64,000 bases of DNA, taken from assembly GCA_031763025.1 (NCBI GenBank), contig JASSKH010000014.1:12347201-12411200 (forward strand). Direction: 5' to 3'. Under the pieces are notes generated by a model, which worked only from the letters and a program-made list of their open reading frames with translations, had not been told where the DNA came from and made no database searches. Made by a program: the position numbers and the translations under genes. Shown in pieces: positions 10,565 to 22,144 of this stretch. Position 1 is the first letter of the stretch; each line of letters starts with the position of its first letter. This stretch comes from Macrocystis pyrifera. Lineage: Eukaryota > Sar > Phaeophyceae > Laminariales > Laminariaceae.

Positions 10565-11489
10565 CACAGCAGTAGTACCTGGTACCTGGTATACCAGATA
10601 CTACTTACTACGAGTATATGTGTAGGTCGGTGAGACTCTCGTCGATAGATCTGAAGGAATGATGCGTGTCGAGGCTCTGTCTTCTATGAGAAGAGATGCA
10701 GAGGCGGCACCGAAGTGTCTGTGAAGATCACTTGTGATGAAGAAAAGAGAATGTTTGGAAAAGGCGCTTATGTGGCCAAATGTGGAAAGAAAGAAGAGTG
10801 AGCAAGGTGGGGCATGCCATCACCTGATCACGAGACAATGCCCATGCTACGGGCAGGTGTATTCTACAGCAGCCCGTCAAGGTTCCCTGAACCGTTCCTA
10901 GCAATGTCCCTGCAACGTTCTGCATAGCAAACTCGTAACGTTCTATGCAACGTTACCTGATACTTATGGTGGTATAAGCTAGGCTACCCTGCATTACGAT
11001 CAGTATGATAGAGGTAAGTTGAATACAGTGCGTCGGCAAGAAGGAACAAACTCAAGTCTCGCCGCATATCGTATTTCTCCGCATCTATCATAAGATACAT
11101 TGTATGCTCGTGTGAAGTGACTGCACATCAACATAAATATGGATCTCAACGTCCATATTTCAATAAGATCAACCAAACGAAAAAATGTACTCGTATGTGT
11201 ATAAATAAATACTGCCGGTGCAGTATACAGACACGACGTAAAGTCAGTATGTAGCACACCCGGTATATATGATCGATTCACACTTCATACTTGATCTGTT
11301 ACAGCAGTAATAGTACCAGGTAGTAAATGCTGGATGTACCTATATAGATCTTCCAGGGCAGACAGATAGGTGGTTCCTATATAATCAATCTATCAGTGTA
11401 CGATCTAGCTCGTGTGTTTGTGGGGTGGGAGCCTTATACATAGCCGGTACGATCTACAGACAGGAAGGTGGTGGGACATGTTTCCTGGT
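10565..11489. other. No supported gene; dispersed palindromic words
   Basis: TACCTGGTA occurs twice in tandem at 10,576-10,591 and TACCAGGTA at 11,314. Repeated AACGTT words cluster near 10,915-10,960. Open frames are under 95 codons and unrecognised. Confidence 0.4.
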
Positions 11490-12980
11490 TGTAGATCATC
11501 TGCAATCAATACTGCATGCTGTATGCTACGGATCGTGCACAACGCCCGATAACGGCAGGTAGGTCTGGCTCTTTTTATATGATCTATCTACATACTGCTG
11601 CAAGTACTGTCGTAGATTGAGATCTGACCGATGTCCGATTCGTGAAAAGTAAGAAGTGCATGCGGGTCGAGTTCGTCGTCCTCATCATCATCCAACCTTG
11701 ATTGGCTGCTATTTCCCCGAACTCGGAAGAAATGTGATTGGTCGATGCTCAAAAACAGTTATCTGATGATGACGAACAACTGCACCATCCTTTCCCCGGT
11801 ATAGGGTACCCGCGTACTACTACGTACGTACCCCCCCACACAAAGCCCACCATCCAGCCTACGCCCAGACGCCCAGAAGACCAACGAACGAATAAGTCAC
11901 CCGCTCGCGTGTCGACCTGAAACAAAGGAACCTGCGCTCGAAGGGGCTTGTCGTTCTTCCATCGAGCAGAAAGATCTCGGTAATCTCTCCTCTCCGTGCC
12001 GGTTGCCGACATCTGAGTGCCGCATTGAGTGCCGCCGTCAATCACTCATCATCACCATCCATCACCACCATCCATCCGCCCGGTGAGAACGGTGAGAACC
12101 TGCCTCCCTGATGTAAACCAAGGAGCAGCGTTGTGAGACACATGGATGAACAGCAGCAGTAGTTTCAGCACACAGGTAACTTGCATTCGCATTTTCTTTG
12201 TACTCTCCTGCTGTCCCTCTGTCCCTCCCGGCTTTATCTTTATCGGGGTTTGCTTTTCTTTTTATTGTATCGTATCATCAGGTGATGTGTTCAACGTTTT
12301 TTGTTGCCGGCGATCAGGAAAAAAATGAAACCCTGCCCTGCCTCTAAAAGTAAAATAAAAGGAATTCTTCCTCTCCAAAGAATCACTGCTGTCGTTTCAC
12401 ACGGCTTCATGGAATACAGCAGTGCTTGAGTGCTTGCTGTGTAGAATCTATCTGTTCGTTTTTTTTTTTTTTAAATAACTGACCTATCTACATCTTTGAC
12501 AAGGAATTACATAGAGAATACGCGCGTTCGGTTTATTACAACACTTGTAAAATTCGGTAAAAATAGAATATAGACGAGACGTATCACGCAGCTTGCAAAA
12601 TTGAGTATCAATTACCTGGTAATAATACGCAATCAGTCGAACTCACAGCTGGCGTATTTCATAAATTTATAAAATAACCAACCAGAAAAGGAATAAGAAC
12701 CTCGGCCAAAAATAGCTCCTTCGGTTTGTTCCAATTTGACAGCAATCCCAAAATGTTTTTTTAACTTTGAAGTTTACGACTGCGAACATAAATCCATACG
12801 ATTGTTACGTATGATGTCCCAAAATCGTCGGGTGGTGTGATTCTAACCGGCTTAAGACAAGCCCAATATTTGAATGACTTCAAGAGTCGACGAGCTTCTT
12901 TCATGTTGAAATTACCGCAGCACAAGTTCTACGGTCAATGATTGAAACTGAAAGGCAGCATCACCATACCACCACAACAC
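11490..12980 (+). repeat. Segmental duplication, copy a
   Basis: About 1.5 kb that aligns in the same orientation with 22,145-23,670. Shared blocks include GGAAGAAATGTGATTGGTCGATGC-like sequence near 11,725, the GTACGTACCCCCCCACAC stretch near 11,820 and TTTAACTTTGAAGTTTACGAC near 12,765. This copy lacks the MITE found at 23,163-23,267 in copy b. It has instead a dispersed block at about 12,585-12,680 (CACGCAGCTTGCAAAATTGA), also seen at 35,462-35,560. No reading frame is conserved between the copies, so it is probably non-coding. Confidence 0.75.
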
Positions 12981-14575
12981 CCACAGGCAGGTACGAGGTA
13001 CAGGTATGAGTACGAGATGTCCACGGCTGACTGCAGCAGCAGCAACAGCTGTAAACCATATCCCACTATTAATATCAATACCAGGTACTCATTATCACCA
13101 CAGCAAGTATATCACTGCTGCAGTGTAGCACGGGTGATACCGGTTGTGTTTCCTCTTCTGCCGTCGTTGTTGCGATTAAAGCAGTTACTGCTGTACTACT
13201 GAAATTACAGTACATACTACGGGCAGTATCATAGATTACGGATGTCCCGGACATAAGTTTATCTGGACGACAGCAGCACTATTGGTACTAACTTTAGTAC
13301 TGCAGTGTATACAAGCAGTATAAACATGCTCGGGCGGGTGCTCAAAGGCCGTGGCAATGCCATAGATAGGGTGGTGTCATGACACTATTGTTATTACTGC
13401 GTTGCCATGAAAAGCCCTTCCATGGTTCGTACGTGTGATCTACCTGGTATACCGTATCCCATGACAGGTAGTGCAATATGGCGTATTGCCATGAAAAAAT
13501 GCTGAATATTGCTGTACTGCGTTTTCTTGCGTGATTGCGTTGAATGTGGGATTGAGCGTGGGTATCTTGTGCGATGATTGATGAGATGGTCAATATTATT
13601 TAAGACTTGCTTGTATGAGTCACAACCCACAACCATGTTGTACGATATTGTGCTAGTTTTTCGAAGATTGTCTCAAAAGCGAATACTCGTTTGAATAGCG
13701 GGTACAAGGTATGAGCAGTCCAGCTAACATAGTAATGGCCCCTTTACGTTTATGTTATACGTCTACGTTTACAGTGCCGCGTGAGAAGTGCCGACAGCCC
13801 GCCCGAGGTTCCTGTGAAATCGATTGGCACACATGGGATTTCACTGTTTTGGCAGTGTTGCGGAGTAGTAGTGCCGGTTGCTTATATAGTGCCGGTATTG
13901 CTAACTGCACCGACATATGCCGGCACTACTCTGTACAGAGGGACCATTCCTGTATTTCTCTCAGCATCGTGTGACATCATTTGGCGAGGAGGGTGGACAG
14001 CGTTGACAGAAGCGGCTGAAACTACTGTCTACAGGCAATCGCCAAATAGACAGCCGGCACTGCTGTATTGGTAGTCCAGGAATGTACTAGACTAATATGG
14101 CAGGTATTGCTACCCGCTCGTTCGTGCCAAGCTCAGCCAGGCCATACAAAACCTGCTCAACGAAGTTTGAGGCAACAACAATATCTGTCTGTTGTTCATG
14201 CGTTATGTACTGCTGTCTTCAGCTGGTATCACAGTTCTGGAAAACAAGCCCGACCTGAGAGCGCCATCTCGCACTTCATTAGTGATATGCATATCACAGC
14301 GTCTAACGGCGTCTTCTGTACTGATCTGTGTACAGAGTGCTTGCTGCTGGTATGTATCTGGCACTACAGCAGTATATATGTACCGTATTGCATATCTGGT
14401 ACATGGTACAGGGTATGAATGTATGCACTTTTCCAGTCCTATTGGAGTATGCATCAACTCCCGGAAGGCAGAAATACACAACAGGGGCTGGCATACAATA
14501 TTCCCCGGTGAAAAAACATCCTACGTGCTTTTTATTAAAAATTCTGGTCTCAATTCCTTCCACGTTGTTGTACAG
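12981..14575. other. No supported gene; region upstream of ankyrin gene 1
   Basis: Contains TACCAGGTA at 13,079 and TACCTGGTA at 13,441. A weak inverted pair, AGTAGTGCCGG near 13,868 and CCGGCACTACT near 13,921, could form a stem. A TTGTTGTACAG sequence ends near 14,575 and could be a 3' splice site for an upstream exon of the ankyrin gene; no upstream exon was identified. Confidence 0.35.
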
Positions 14576-14612
14576 ATTGCTGGTGATTGCCCCGGCTCTC
14601 CCTCGTACCAAC

Positions 14613-16601
14613 ATGGCACACTCCGTGTCGGCTGAAGCCCAAGTTGTTGTCTACCCTCTTCTACCTCTTCAAAAGGTCATCAACCACCGGAAGCTAGTAG
14701 CCACAGCATTTCCACGGTCCGTCGCTGCAGCCGTGGGAGAGGACCCCATATCAGTTGCGATTCAAGACCAACACGAGATGTTTCACTGCGCCGCATCGCA
14801 AGGCATACTGTCCTCTGTCCTGGCGTTGCTAGCGGGTGGGAGACTGTCTCGCGACCTGCCCGACCGTTTCGGCCGCACCCCCCTCCACTGGGCCGCCGAG
14901 CAGGGGCACCTGCACGTGGTGTTCGCGTTGCTTAGAGCGGGCGTGCGCGTTGACCCTCGCAGCCTACGGAATGCCACCCCAATGATGCTGGCAGCGTCTA
15001 AAGGGCACGAGGAAGTTGTTGGGCTGCTGCTCCAGTATCGCGCAAGCGAATCAGACTGCTGGCCCTGGAATCGCCACCTCTGCGGCAGGGAGCACTGGAG
15101 GAGCACCGCCCTCCACTATGCCGCTGACGGTAGACATGTGGGGGTGATAGAAATTCTGCTTGATGTTGGATTCGACGCGGAGCAACGCGATTGGGCGGGC
15201 TTAACTGCGGCCGAAGTAGCCGCAAAAAAATCGGATTTGACATCGTGGGCCGTCTCACATCTAGCCGACTGTGCGAGTGCCAGGGGAAGAAAACTGCTCC
15301 GCAACCGCGTGAGAATGACAATGCAAGACATGGCTAAAGTACACGGCCTGGTCAAAGTCACTACCTTCCCTGGTGCTCGGAATGAGTGCGGAGATACTGG
15401 GGTGCACAGTTTCGTGCGCCCCCCGTATCCCACCGAAATGGCGATCTTGCTGCGCTCAGGCGACCGTATAAGTCTTCGTGACCAGTGTGATGAGTTCCCG
15501 CTACAGATTGCCGTCTGTATCGAATGCGGAGAGATCGTAGCGGACCGTCGTAACGCCGGAGATGACCTGGAGCCGCGGGCGATCGGTGGAGACTCTCCAC
15601 TCCACATTGCCGTTGTGAAGAACAGGGTAACTAGCGTTAGTCTCCTGCTGGGTGCGGGAGTCCCCACGGAGCACCGTGATACCACCCACGGCCAGACTCC
15701 ACTGTCCTGGGCTTGCGAAGGCGGCCTTACCTCTATAGTCCGCCTCCTGGTAGAAGCTGGGGCTGACGTCGAGTCAAGGTCCTCGGCGGGGTTGACCCCT
15801 CTACACTGGGCTTGTCGCTTCATCGACGCCGAGAGCGTGGACATCTTGCTTGACGCTGGGGCAGACCCGGGCGAGGTGGACCGGGCGGCAGCAAAGGATG
15901 CGGCGGAAAACTCGTCGTCTAGGAGCGGCGCGAATGTCTCACTGCCTATCGCCATCGACGTCATCGGTTTGGGCTACCCGCCCGACCGCGCGGAGGATTC
16001 GAGGATTCCCTCCACAGATAGCTCAGTGGCGTTGGCGGCCAGGCGGTCGGATCTATTCACCGTAAAGCGCATTGAGCTGGCGTTGCGTGCCGCTAAGCAG
16101 AAGCGTTCCTGGCGTCGCCGCGGTTGGCTGGTCGTCCTCGCGACCAGGTGGGTTGCGATTGGGTTGCGCGGCGGTGTTACATACGATCGATCGGTAGCTT
16201 GCCGTGGTGGTTGTAGTCTTGCTCTCTCCGCAGCTATACAGCCACGCTCTGTCCTTTCCGGCGTCGAACACCCGCCATGTGCGCGCCAGAAAGCAGCTAC
16301 CATTGATTACCTTGTTAGCACCAGTACGAACAAATGCTGTGGCGACAGCTCTGACTCGCGCAATCCTCACGAAGAACTGAGTAGCGGCAGCGGACCTAAC
16401 TACTATGCGGCGAAAAGGCTGAGACATGTCGGCAACGCATCGATGGGTTCAAGAATGATGCCTGGCCAGCTGGGTCAAACGTGCGATGACATCGGAGGCC
16501 AGGTTGATGTGTCAGTTCGTTTGCCGGAGCTTGTGCATGCTTTGCTCGGGCTAGCAGCGGTCGAGGTAGGCGTATTCCGCAGAGTGGTGTTGTTTGTGTG
16601 A
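14613..16601 (+). CDS. Ankyrin-repeat protein 1
   Basis: An open frame of 662 codons from an ATG in good context (ACCAACATGGCA). Ankyrin repeats with TPLHWAA-type helices are visible at about residues 56-83, 86-118, 121-153, 164-196, 292-322 (degenerate), 325-355, 359-391 and 392-424. Residues about 446-508 form a conserved non-ankyrin module, with IDVIGLG and RSWRRRGWLV, and the last residues (AAVEVGVFRRVV) are also conserved. All these parts recur in the inverted paralogue at 40.7-42.6 kb. Ankyrin repeats generally mediate protein-protein contacts; the partner and cellular site are unknown, and I see no signal peptide or membrane helix. The repeat at about 255-290 has lost its consensus, so some decay is possible. 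The frame is open upstream to 14,328 without homology there, so I chose the ATG; an upstream exon joined near 14,576 is an alternative. Confidence 0.75.
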   Translation: MAHSVSAEAQVVVYPLLPLQKVINHRKLVATAFPRSVAAAVGEDPISVAIQDQHEMFHCAASQGILSSVLALLAGGRLSRDLPDRFGRTPLHWAAEQGHLHVVFALLRAGVRVDPRSLRNATPMMLAASKGHEEVVGLLLQYRASESDCWPWNRHLCGREHWRSTALHYAADGRHVGVIEILLDVGFDAEQRDWAGLTAAEVAAKKSDLTSWAVSHLADCASARGRKLLRNRVRMTMQDMAKVHGLVKVTTFPGARNECGDTGVHSFVRPPYPTEMAILLRSGDRISLRDQCDEFPLQIAVCIECGEIVADRRNAGDDLEPRAIGGDSPLHIAVVKNRVTSVSLLLGAGVPTEHRDTTHGQTPLSWACEGGLTSIVRLLVEAGADVESRSSAGLTPLHWACRFIDAESVDILLDAGADPGEVDRAAAKDAAENSSSRSGANVSLPIAIDVIGLGYPPDRAEDSRIPSTDSSVALAARRSDLFTVKRIELALRAAKQKRSWRRRGWLVVLATRWVAIGLRGGVTYDRSVACRGGCSLALSAAIQPRSVLSGVEHPPCARQKAATIDYLVSTSTNKCCGDSSDSRNPHEELSSGSGPNYYAAKRLRHVGNASMGSRMMPGQLGQTCDDIGGQVDVSVRLPELVHALLGLAAVEVGVFRRVVLFV

Positions 16602-18537
16602 GGAGCAAATCAATCTCCACGCGAAAGTTGAAGCGCTTATGAGGATGGAATTTCGAGACGGCTTGTCCAGCGGACTCACGAAACCACAGCAGAGGAGTAC
16701 TGGACAATGCTGAGAGAAATATCGGGTTATGTTTGTTGCGGTAACCGTCAAAAACCGTGGTAGTGCATCGTCCATGTTTTGGAGGTCGTGGGGTATCGAT
16801 TGGAATACGCGGCGTGATACCGCTGTAGCGATTTGTTGTGTCCTCAGGCGTGGAAGCGTTCATGAATGAGGTTCGCGCATCTACTGTGGTGGCTAGAAGC
16901 TGCTTCATGTCTCACGACTTGGATGGTATCTGTATATCTCAGGATGCGTATGATTCCACGAGATGAACACTAATGTGTTGTCGTTCTCGTGGTTCTTGTC
17001 GTTGTCGCTGTTGTCGTTGTTGAATGTTTTTGCTGTTTATTCATGTTGTTGTGTATGTGGTATTGTTGTTGCGTATGTGGTTGCGTTAATCGTACTTGCT
17101 GAACGAACTTTGGCTTGGGCTCAGGCAGCACCATTAAACGTCTTGTAACGCCACGGAAAACTACACGGGGCAATGTGTCCGTCTGTCAGTCACGTTTGTC
17201 ATTCATACACAAGTTCATTTGTATGCTTTTAGAAACAATATGGAAGATTGGTCGAATGTAGGGTGCGGTTCGCGGTATGGGCGAGCAAAGGGCCTCTTGT
17301 TTGTGACCACAGGGTAGCGAACGAAGTTTCACACCATTCCTGGGGAAAAACTGACACGTTCGGCCAACCACTGCAAAGACGCGTCCTGTAGACCCTCGCA
17401 CCTTAGCCGAGGAGTACTGCGCTTTTCTGGAAAGCACATAATGCGTGGTATCGAAAACTGTGAGAATGGGTGGTGAATGACCTTTGTCTAGATATCGGAG
17501 GTGGAGGCCGTGGCATATCGTTTGGAATACGCATGGCGAGGCTGAACCGAAGCACAACGTAAGCGGTTTTACAGTCGTAGTCGGGTGTGGTCCGTGAATC
17601 TCTCGGCATCAGCCTACTCCAGCTCTCACAATCACGATGTACCGGGGTAAAGTAGCGTGCGTATGACTCTCAACGAGGAGAACATTGATGATGCGTGGAT
17701 TGTGAATAAACTTGGCTCGGACTCTGTGCGACATGACACGCTACGACGGACGAATGCACCATGTAAGACACTGTAACGCCGAGGGCGCCGAAGTGAAGTA
17801 ATGAGTTGCAGGCAAGGGATTTATGAAATATCAATGATACTATAGAATGCTGGCTGGTGAGATGGGGTCATGTGGCGTGTTCGGTCTGTGCCACGAGAGA
17901 GCATGATGCATACCGTGTGTATGCGACAATGTATTGAAATCCTAAGCCACGCTCAAACCCTCCCGTGTACGGCAGTCAGAAAGCGAAGGCTACTGACTCG
18001 ACCATTTGTTCTTGGACCCTTCTCGGGGAAAATAATGCAATGTGTTCCGCATGTTGGTCACAATGCTGTCTAAAGGGCCGCTATGGTCCGACGGGTCGCA
18101 CTGCCGGTTTCTGGATACCACCACCTCCTTTGTTGTTACACGTACTCCTGCGCATGTGAACACGTACGTCGTTCAGCAAGCACATGCACCCAAAAGTTGC
18201 AATATCTGTAAAGGTACCATGCATAGTGTCCGCAGTCTCACCCTGCTCGTTTTCGTCCCGGGGCTAGTCCATTGGGCCTGTTGAATCATCGTCTACCTAC
18301 GCTGTGGTGTCGTGCACCATAGCTAGGAAGTCCTGAGATTTGCGTTACCGACGAATGGAACTGGTGGCATGCTGGGACCGTAGTCACGTGTGTAATGTTG
18401 CAGTGCATCATTCGATATTGAGCAGGTCAATTACTGGACACGATAGTATATTGGTGGGTCGAGGCGATCACCCGGCGCGAAAAATAGATTGGCTTTGCGG
18501 TACTCGAGGATGCACTCTGAGCGGTGCTGCACATTTA
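16602..18537. other. No supported gene; weak internal duplication
   Basis: GGAGGTCGTGGGGTATCGAT near 16,781 resembles GGAGGTGGAGGCCGTGGCAT near 17,502, followed in both by TGGAATACGC. This indicates an old local duplication. Open frames on the minus strand (16,396-16,908 and 17,403-17,609) share an R-I-P-x-D-x-P-R-P-P pattern because of it. Nothing matches a family I know. Confidence 0.35.
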
Positions 18538-21500
18538 CGAAAACCACCCGTGGCCACAGAGGAATGAAGGTACCCTCATAGGCTACCCAGCATACTAAGC
18601 AACCACATATACACATGCAATGCTCTTCGTAGTAGGGGCAACTGCTACAGAGGGGATACTGGCGGGTGTTTGTCAGAAATTTCGGTCACAATAGTCGGCC
18701 CCATCATCGAGCTCAGAGTAGAGGTCGGTGCTGTGGCGTCTGGGGACATTCTGGGGTTATACCAACCGTTTTTTTTATTACCGATGCCGTTGGAAGGTCC
18801 CATGCTCTCCACACTGTTTCCGGAAAGCTTGTATTGCTCCCATAAGTAGCCCCCAGACTGTAACGAGGTTTACACCGGTATGGCATATTCACGCCGGGCA
18901 TCGTTGGGCACCGAAGCGAATGGCGCCCTTCGCCCCCCCCGAACGCGGTCGCTGCCACCCTATCGTCATCATCGTTTTTTATATTTCTGTTGCAGACGCG
19001 CCCATCACACAGCCTCACCCGTCGAGAAGGCTTTTTTGGCTCCTTCCACCGCTCACAATGACCGCGGTACGGGGCTAGGCTGCCATTAGTTTGACTATCG
19101 AGCTGAGCCCCTTTCGGGAGTGATTTGACCGGGGTTTGTGCTTTATAGGGGAGTAGCACCTGATGTTTCTGAGGCTCCTCACTTGACAAGCCCCAAACTT
19201 CACTCAAAACGTTTTCGGTTCGGATATTTAATGGCATAACCCATCGAACAGTCCCATCGCCTGGGTGCCAACCAACAGCATGTGCATCACGACAAGATAT
19301 GCCTTAGGGGGTGGTTCCTCGATGCCCTTAACGAGCTCTGTCAGCCATAATTAATTCCGCCTAAAAGGACTTCCCCTACGGCAAGCAAGAGCCGCTACGC
19401 ATGGATACGCACTTTACTCATGAACGGGCTTCAATAAAAGGATGCTGTCGACGAATAAATTTGACAGTAGCCACTTCTATGGTGAAACCGAAAAGCACCA
19501 AAGCCTACAAATACGCAGTCAAATAAGGTGCCAGCTTCTTCACGCAAGGGTTCTGAGCCACGGAGCCGCTAGAACGAGAGAGAGCAGACAATTAACTCGC
19601 CCGCCGCAGCATTTACTGGTATCCACTGCTGCTGCCGTTGCTCAAGCCACCGGCGTCGTCTCGACCATTATATTCCAGCCTTGGGGAGGGAGGGAAGCAG
19701 GGAGGCTCGGTGGGGAATGGCAAGAGCCTTAGTTCCACGTGGTAAACGGATCGGTAAATAATGTTTGTAGCATCCGGCGGCGAGCCTGACGGTGAAATAT
19801 AAAAAAACCAATGTGCCTGGACCCCATCACGGCAGCCGCGCGGACTGCTGCCCAACCGTGTCCATAGTCGGTTTAGGCAAACTCGTGTAGCGTCAGAGAT
19901 CGCGGTCGTAGCCAACGCACCTACGACCCACCGTGTCCGTAGAAAGGAGGGGCACGTTACCGTAGCAGCCACTACCACCGCCGCCGTGAAAGCACCATTG
20001 AATCGTGCTACGGTGAGGGAAGATACCTATTTCTTATCAGGCTCCTGAGAGGTGAAGCTTCATACCACACCTCGCCCAAAAAACGAGTTTCCTTCAAAAC
20101 AGGTTGGGAGAACCACTCAAACTACTAAACTAGCAGTAGCACGCTACAGTTGTAGGACTGGAAATATGTTGGTGTCGTTGACGAGGAAGCCTCCTATTTT
20201 CCCCCTCTTCTGCCGTAGCATAGCTCCATCCGTAGGCTCGACCTTGACCGCAACCACCGAGGAAGCACAAACACTACACGATGAAGCAGCCTCCATGATC
20301 GCCAAGACGGTAGCATGGCACGCGAGCACCGCTGTCCTATCCTGTACCACTGACGCCATGGCTGCAGCCGTTACCATCTCCGTCGCTGTAGTATCCCGGG
20401 CGAAGGTCTTCGCTGGAATAGGTTCTTGGGCTAGGGGATGTACCATAGGGCGGGGCATTTAGTAGGTGTTGCGTTGTTGCGGAGGCGCAACGTTAGGGAT
20501 GAAGTTACCAGTTTACCCGCAACAGCCGCCGTGGGGTCCATGTGGGGTTTGCCCAAATAGTTCAAGTTGGGCCCGCCTCAAGCCTGTTCGCCGAAATGTT
20601 GAGCATGCCGTCTTCGTCGGAGGCGAGCAATGTGCGTGAGACACTTATTATTTGTGAAGTTTACTTACGATTTGGGAAGCGCTTTGCCGCACTTTGACAA
20701 GTGAGTTTCGGGCGTTCATTCGCGCAAATGCCTTGTGGAGGTTTTCGGAGGCGCTGAAAGACCCTTTCTTTGTCAGGTGAGGATCTGGCAAATATCCATG
20801 TATAGTTACAAAATGTTGCGCCGTTGCGGGCGCCGCAGCACGTCGCGCCCGCCGCGCTACGTGCAGCACACACCGGAGGCAAGACTACAGCAATGCCCCG
20901 CCATGAAGTGCCTACATACAGCCTGCCCCATGTAAATACACTTGGCATTATCTTGCAACACTCCGCGGCTGATTGCTCAGAAGAAGGAAGACGCGAGACT
21001 GGTCATTCTCGGCATCAACACGCTCTGGAGGGGGAAGGGGAGAGTTGAATGCCTAAAACGTCGTCACACCTCATGCTCTTTCGACAATGGGACAACTACG
21101 ACACATGAAATCCGTCTGCTTAGCTACTTCATACAAACCGTGCAAGCCAATAGCTGAACAAAGTTGAAGGCGTGTTTCGCTTGTTCTGTCTGTGGCGATG
21201 TTTTGTTTTCTCTCTCTCTATCACCACTTTTACTTTCCAGCTTAACTCAAGGGAGACATATCCCTCCCGGCGGGCCCTTAAACAAGCCGTGGTCACAGGT
21301 ATCGTCCCTTCACCCTCACGTTATGGTCCCTCATTCTTTTCGCTTGAAGGGTTCAGTATGCTCACTGATCGTCAATTTGCATTGTAGTGTGCCAACTCGT
21401 GCTCTCGCACATTCGGCGACGATAACACCCACGCAAACACGATCCTGCACACACCACCCGAGCTTCCAACTTTACATAGAGCATTCACCAGCAAGTATGA

Positions 21501-21630
21501 CAGTCTATCGCCAAGGCATACTGTTTGTGATCTCCCCCACACCACACATGTATACGTATTATCCAGAGTGTATGTATCCGCCAGATGCGAGATGCCTGTC
21601 CTCGTTCCTGATCTCTTCTCGTACATCGTT
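18538..21630 (+). repeat. Large dispersed repeat R, copy 1
   Basis: Collinear with 24,215-26,475 in the same orientation. Both start GAAAACCACC then CACAGAGGAATGAA. Matching blocks follow at 18,560-18,790 / 24,240-24,466, 19,860-19,990 / 24,520-24,630, 20,280-20,940 / 24,960-25,690 and 20,960-21,630 / 25,700-26,475. A palindromic core near 20,468-20,500 (GTTGCG, then GGCGCAAC) is followed by a CATTCGCGCAAAT block. Its right part contains an inverted SINE-like unit (21,228-21,505). Short alanine-rich minus-strand frames lie at matching places in both copies, but I cannot name a protein. Confidence 0.7.
21228..21505 (-). mobile_element. SINE-like unit S2
   Basis: On the minus strand this reads through a CTGAACCC block, AAGGGACGATACCTGTGACC and TTAAGCTGGAAAGTAAAAG, matching unit S1 at 23,699-24,036. 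Its tRNA-like head is too degenerate to be sure of. It lies in the right part of repeat R copy 1. Confidence 0.5.
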
Positions 21631-22144
21631 TTTGTCGAAATAAATCAATGTCTTGAAATAGTACAAATTACATACGGTAACTACTGTAGTCTTACACTAA
21701 TAATATTAATACTGTCTGTGTAACTCAAGCCATTGACTCCTCCTTTGGGACCATGGGACATACGACTAAAAACTTGAGAACGTGAGGGTTACCATGTTGC
21801 CATCCGTCTACGAGTAGCATGCCACGGAGTGTCCAGCGTGACGGATAGGATCATGTTGCGCCCGTGCCGTACTGCTCCTTGCATTGCAACCATTGTAATT
21901 CTGAAACCACTTTCTATCATCCGCCAATCTCGCCGTGGCCGTTCCTGTAAGCGTTACTTACTTTTTGTCGTCTCGATTTTTCAACCTGAATTCCCACGAG
22001 GGTTCATGTAGTAGGATCAGGGCCATGGTTGGCGGTGTGCATTCGTCCTTCGCCAGTAATCTCCTGAACCTCTGAGAAGGAAGGGCGCTGCCTGTGTAAA
22101 TAATGCAGCATGCAGAATGCTAAATAAGTATTAATAGCACACCT
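21631..22144. other. No gene or repeat recognised
   Basis: Spacer between repeat R copy 1 and segmental duplication copy b. AT-rich words with AATATTAATACTG near 21,705; no supported gene. Confidence 0.4.

Noticed and set aside
14328..14612. N-terminal extension of ankyrin gene 1 to 14,328
   Set aside because: It would start at GTG and has no match in the paralogue; the ATG at 14,613 lies just before the shared part.
15116..15964. A 282-codon minus-strand gene inside ankyrin gene 1
   Set aside because: It is the antisense shadow of the ankyrin frame; a similar shadow occurs in gene 2 (41,160-41,756).
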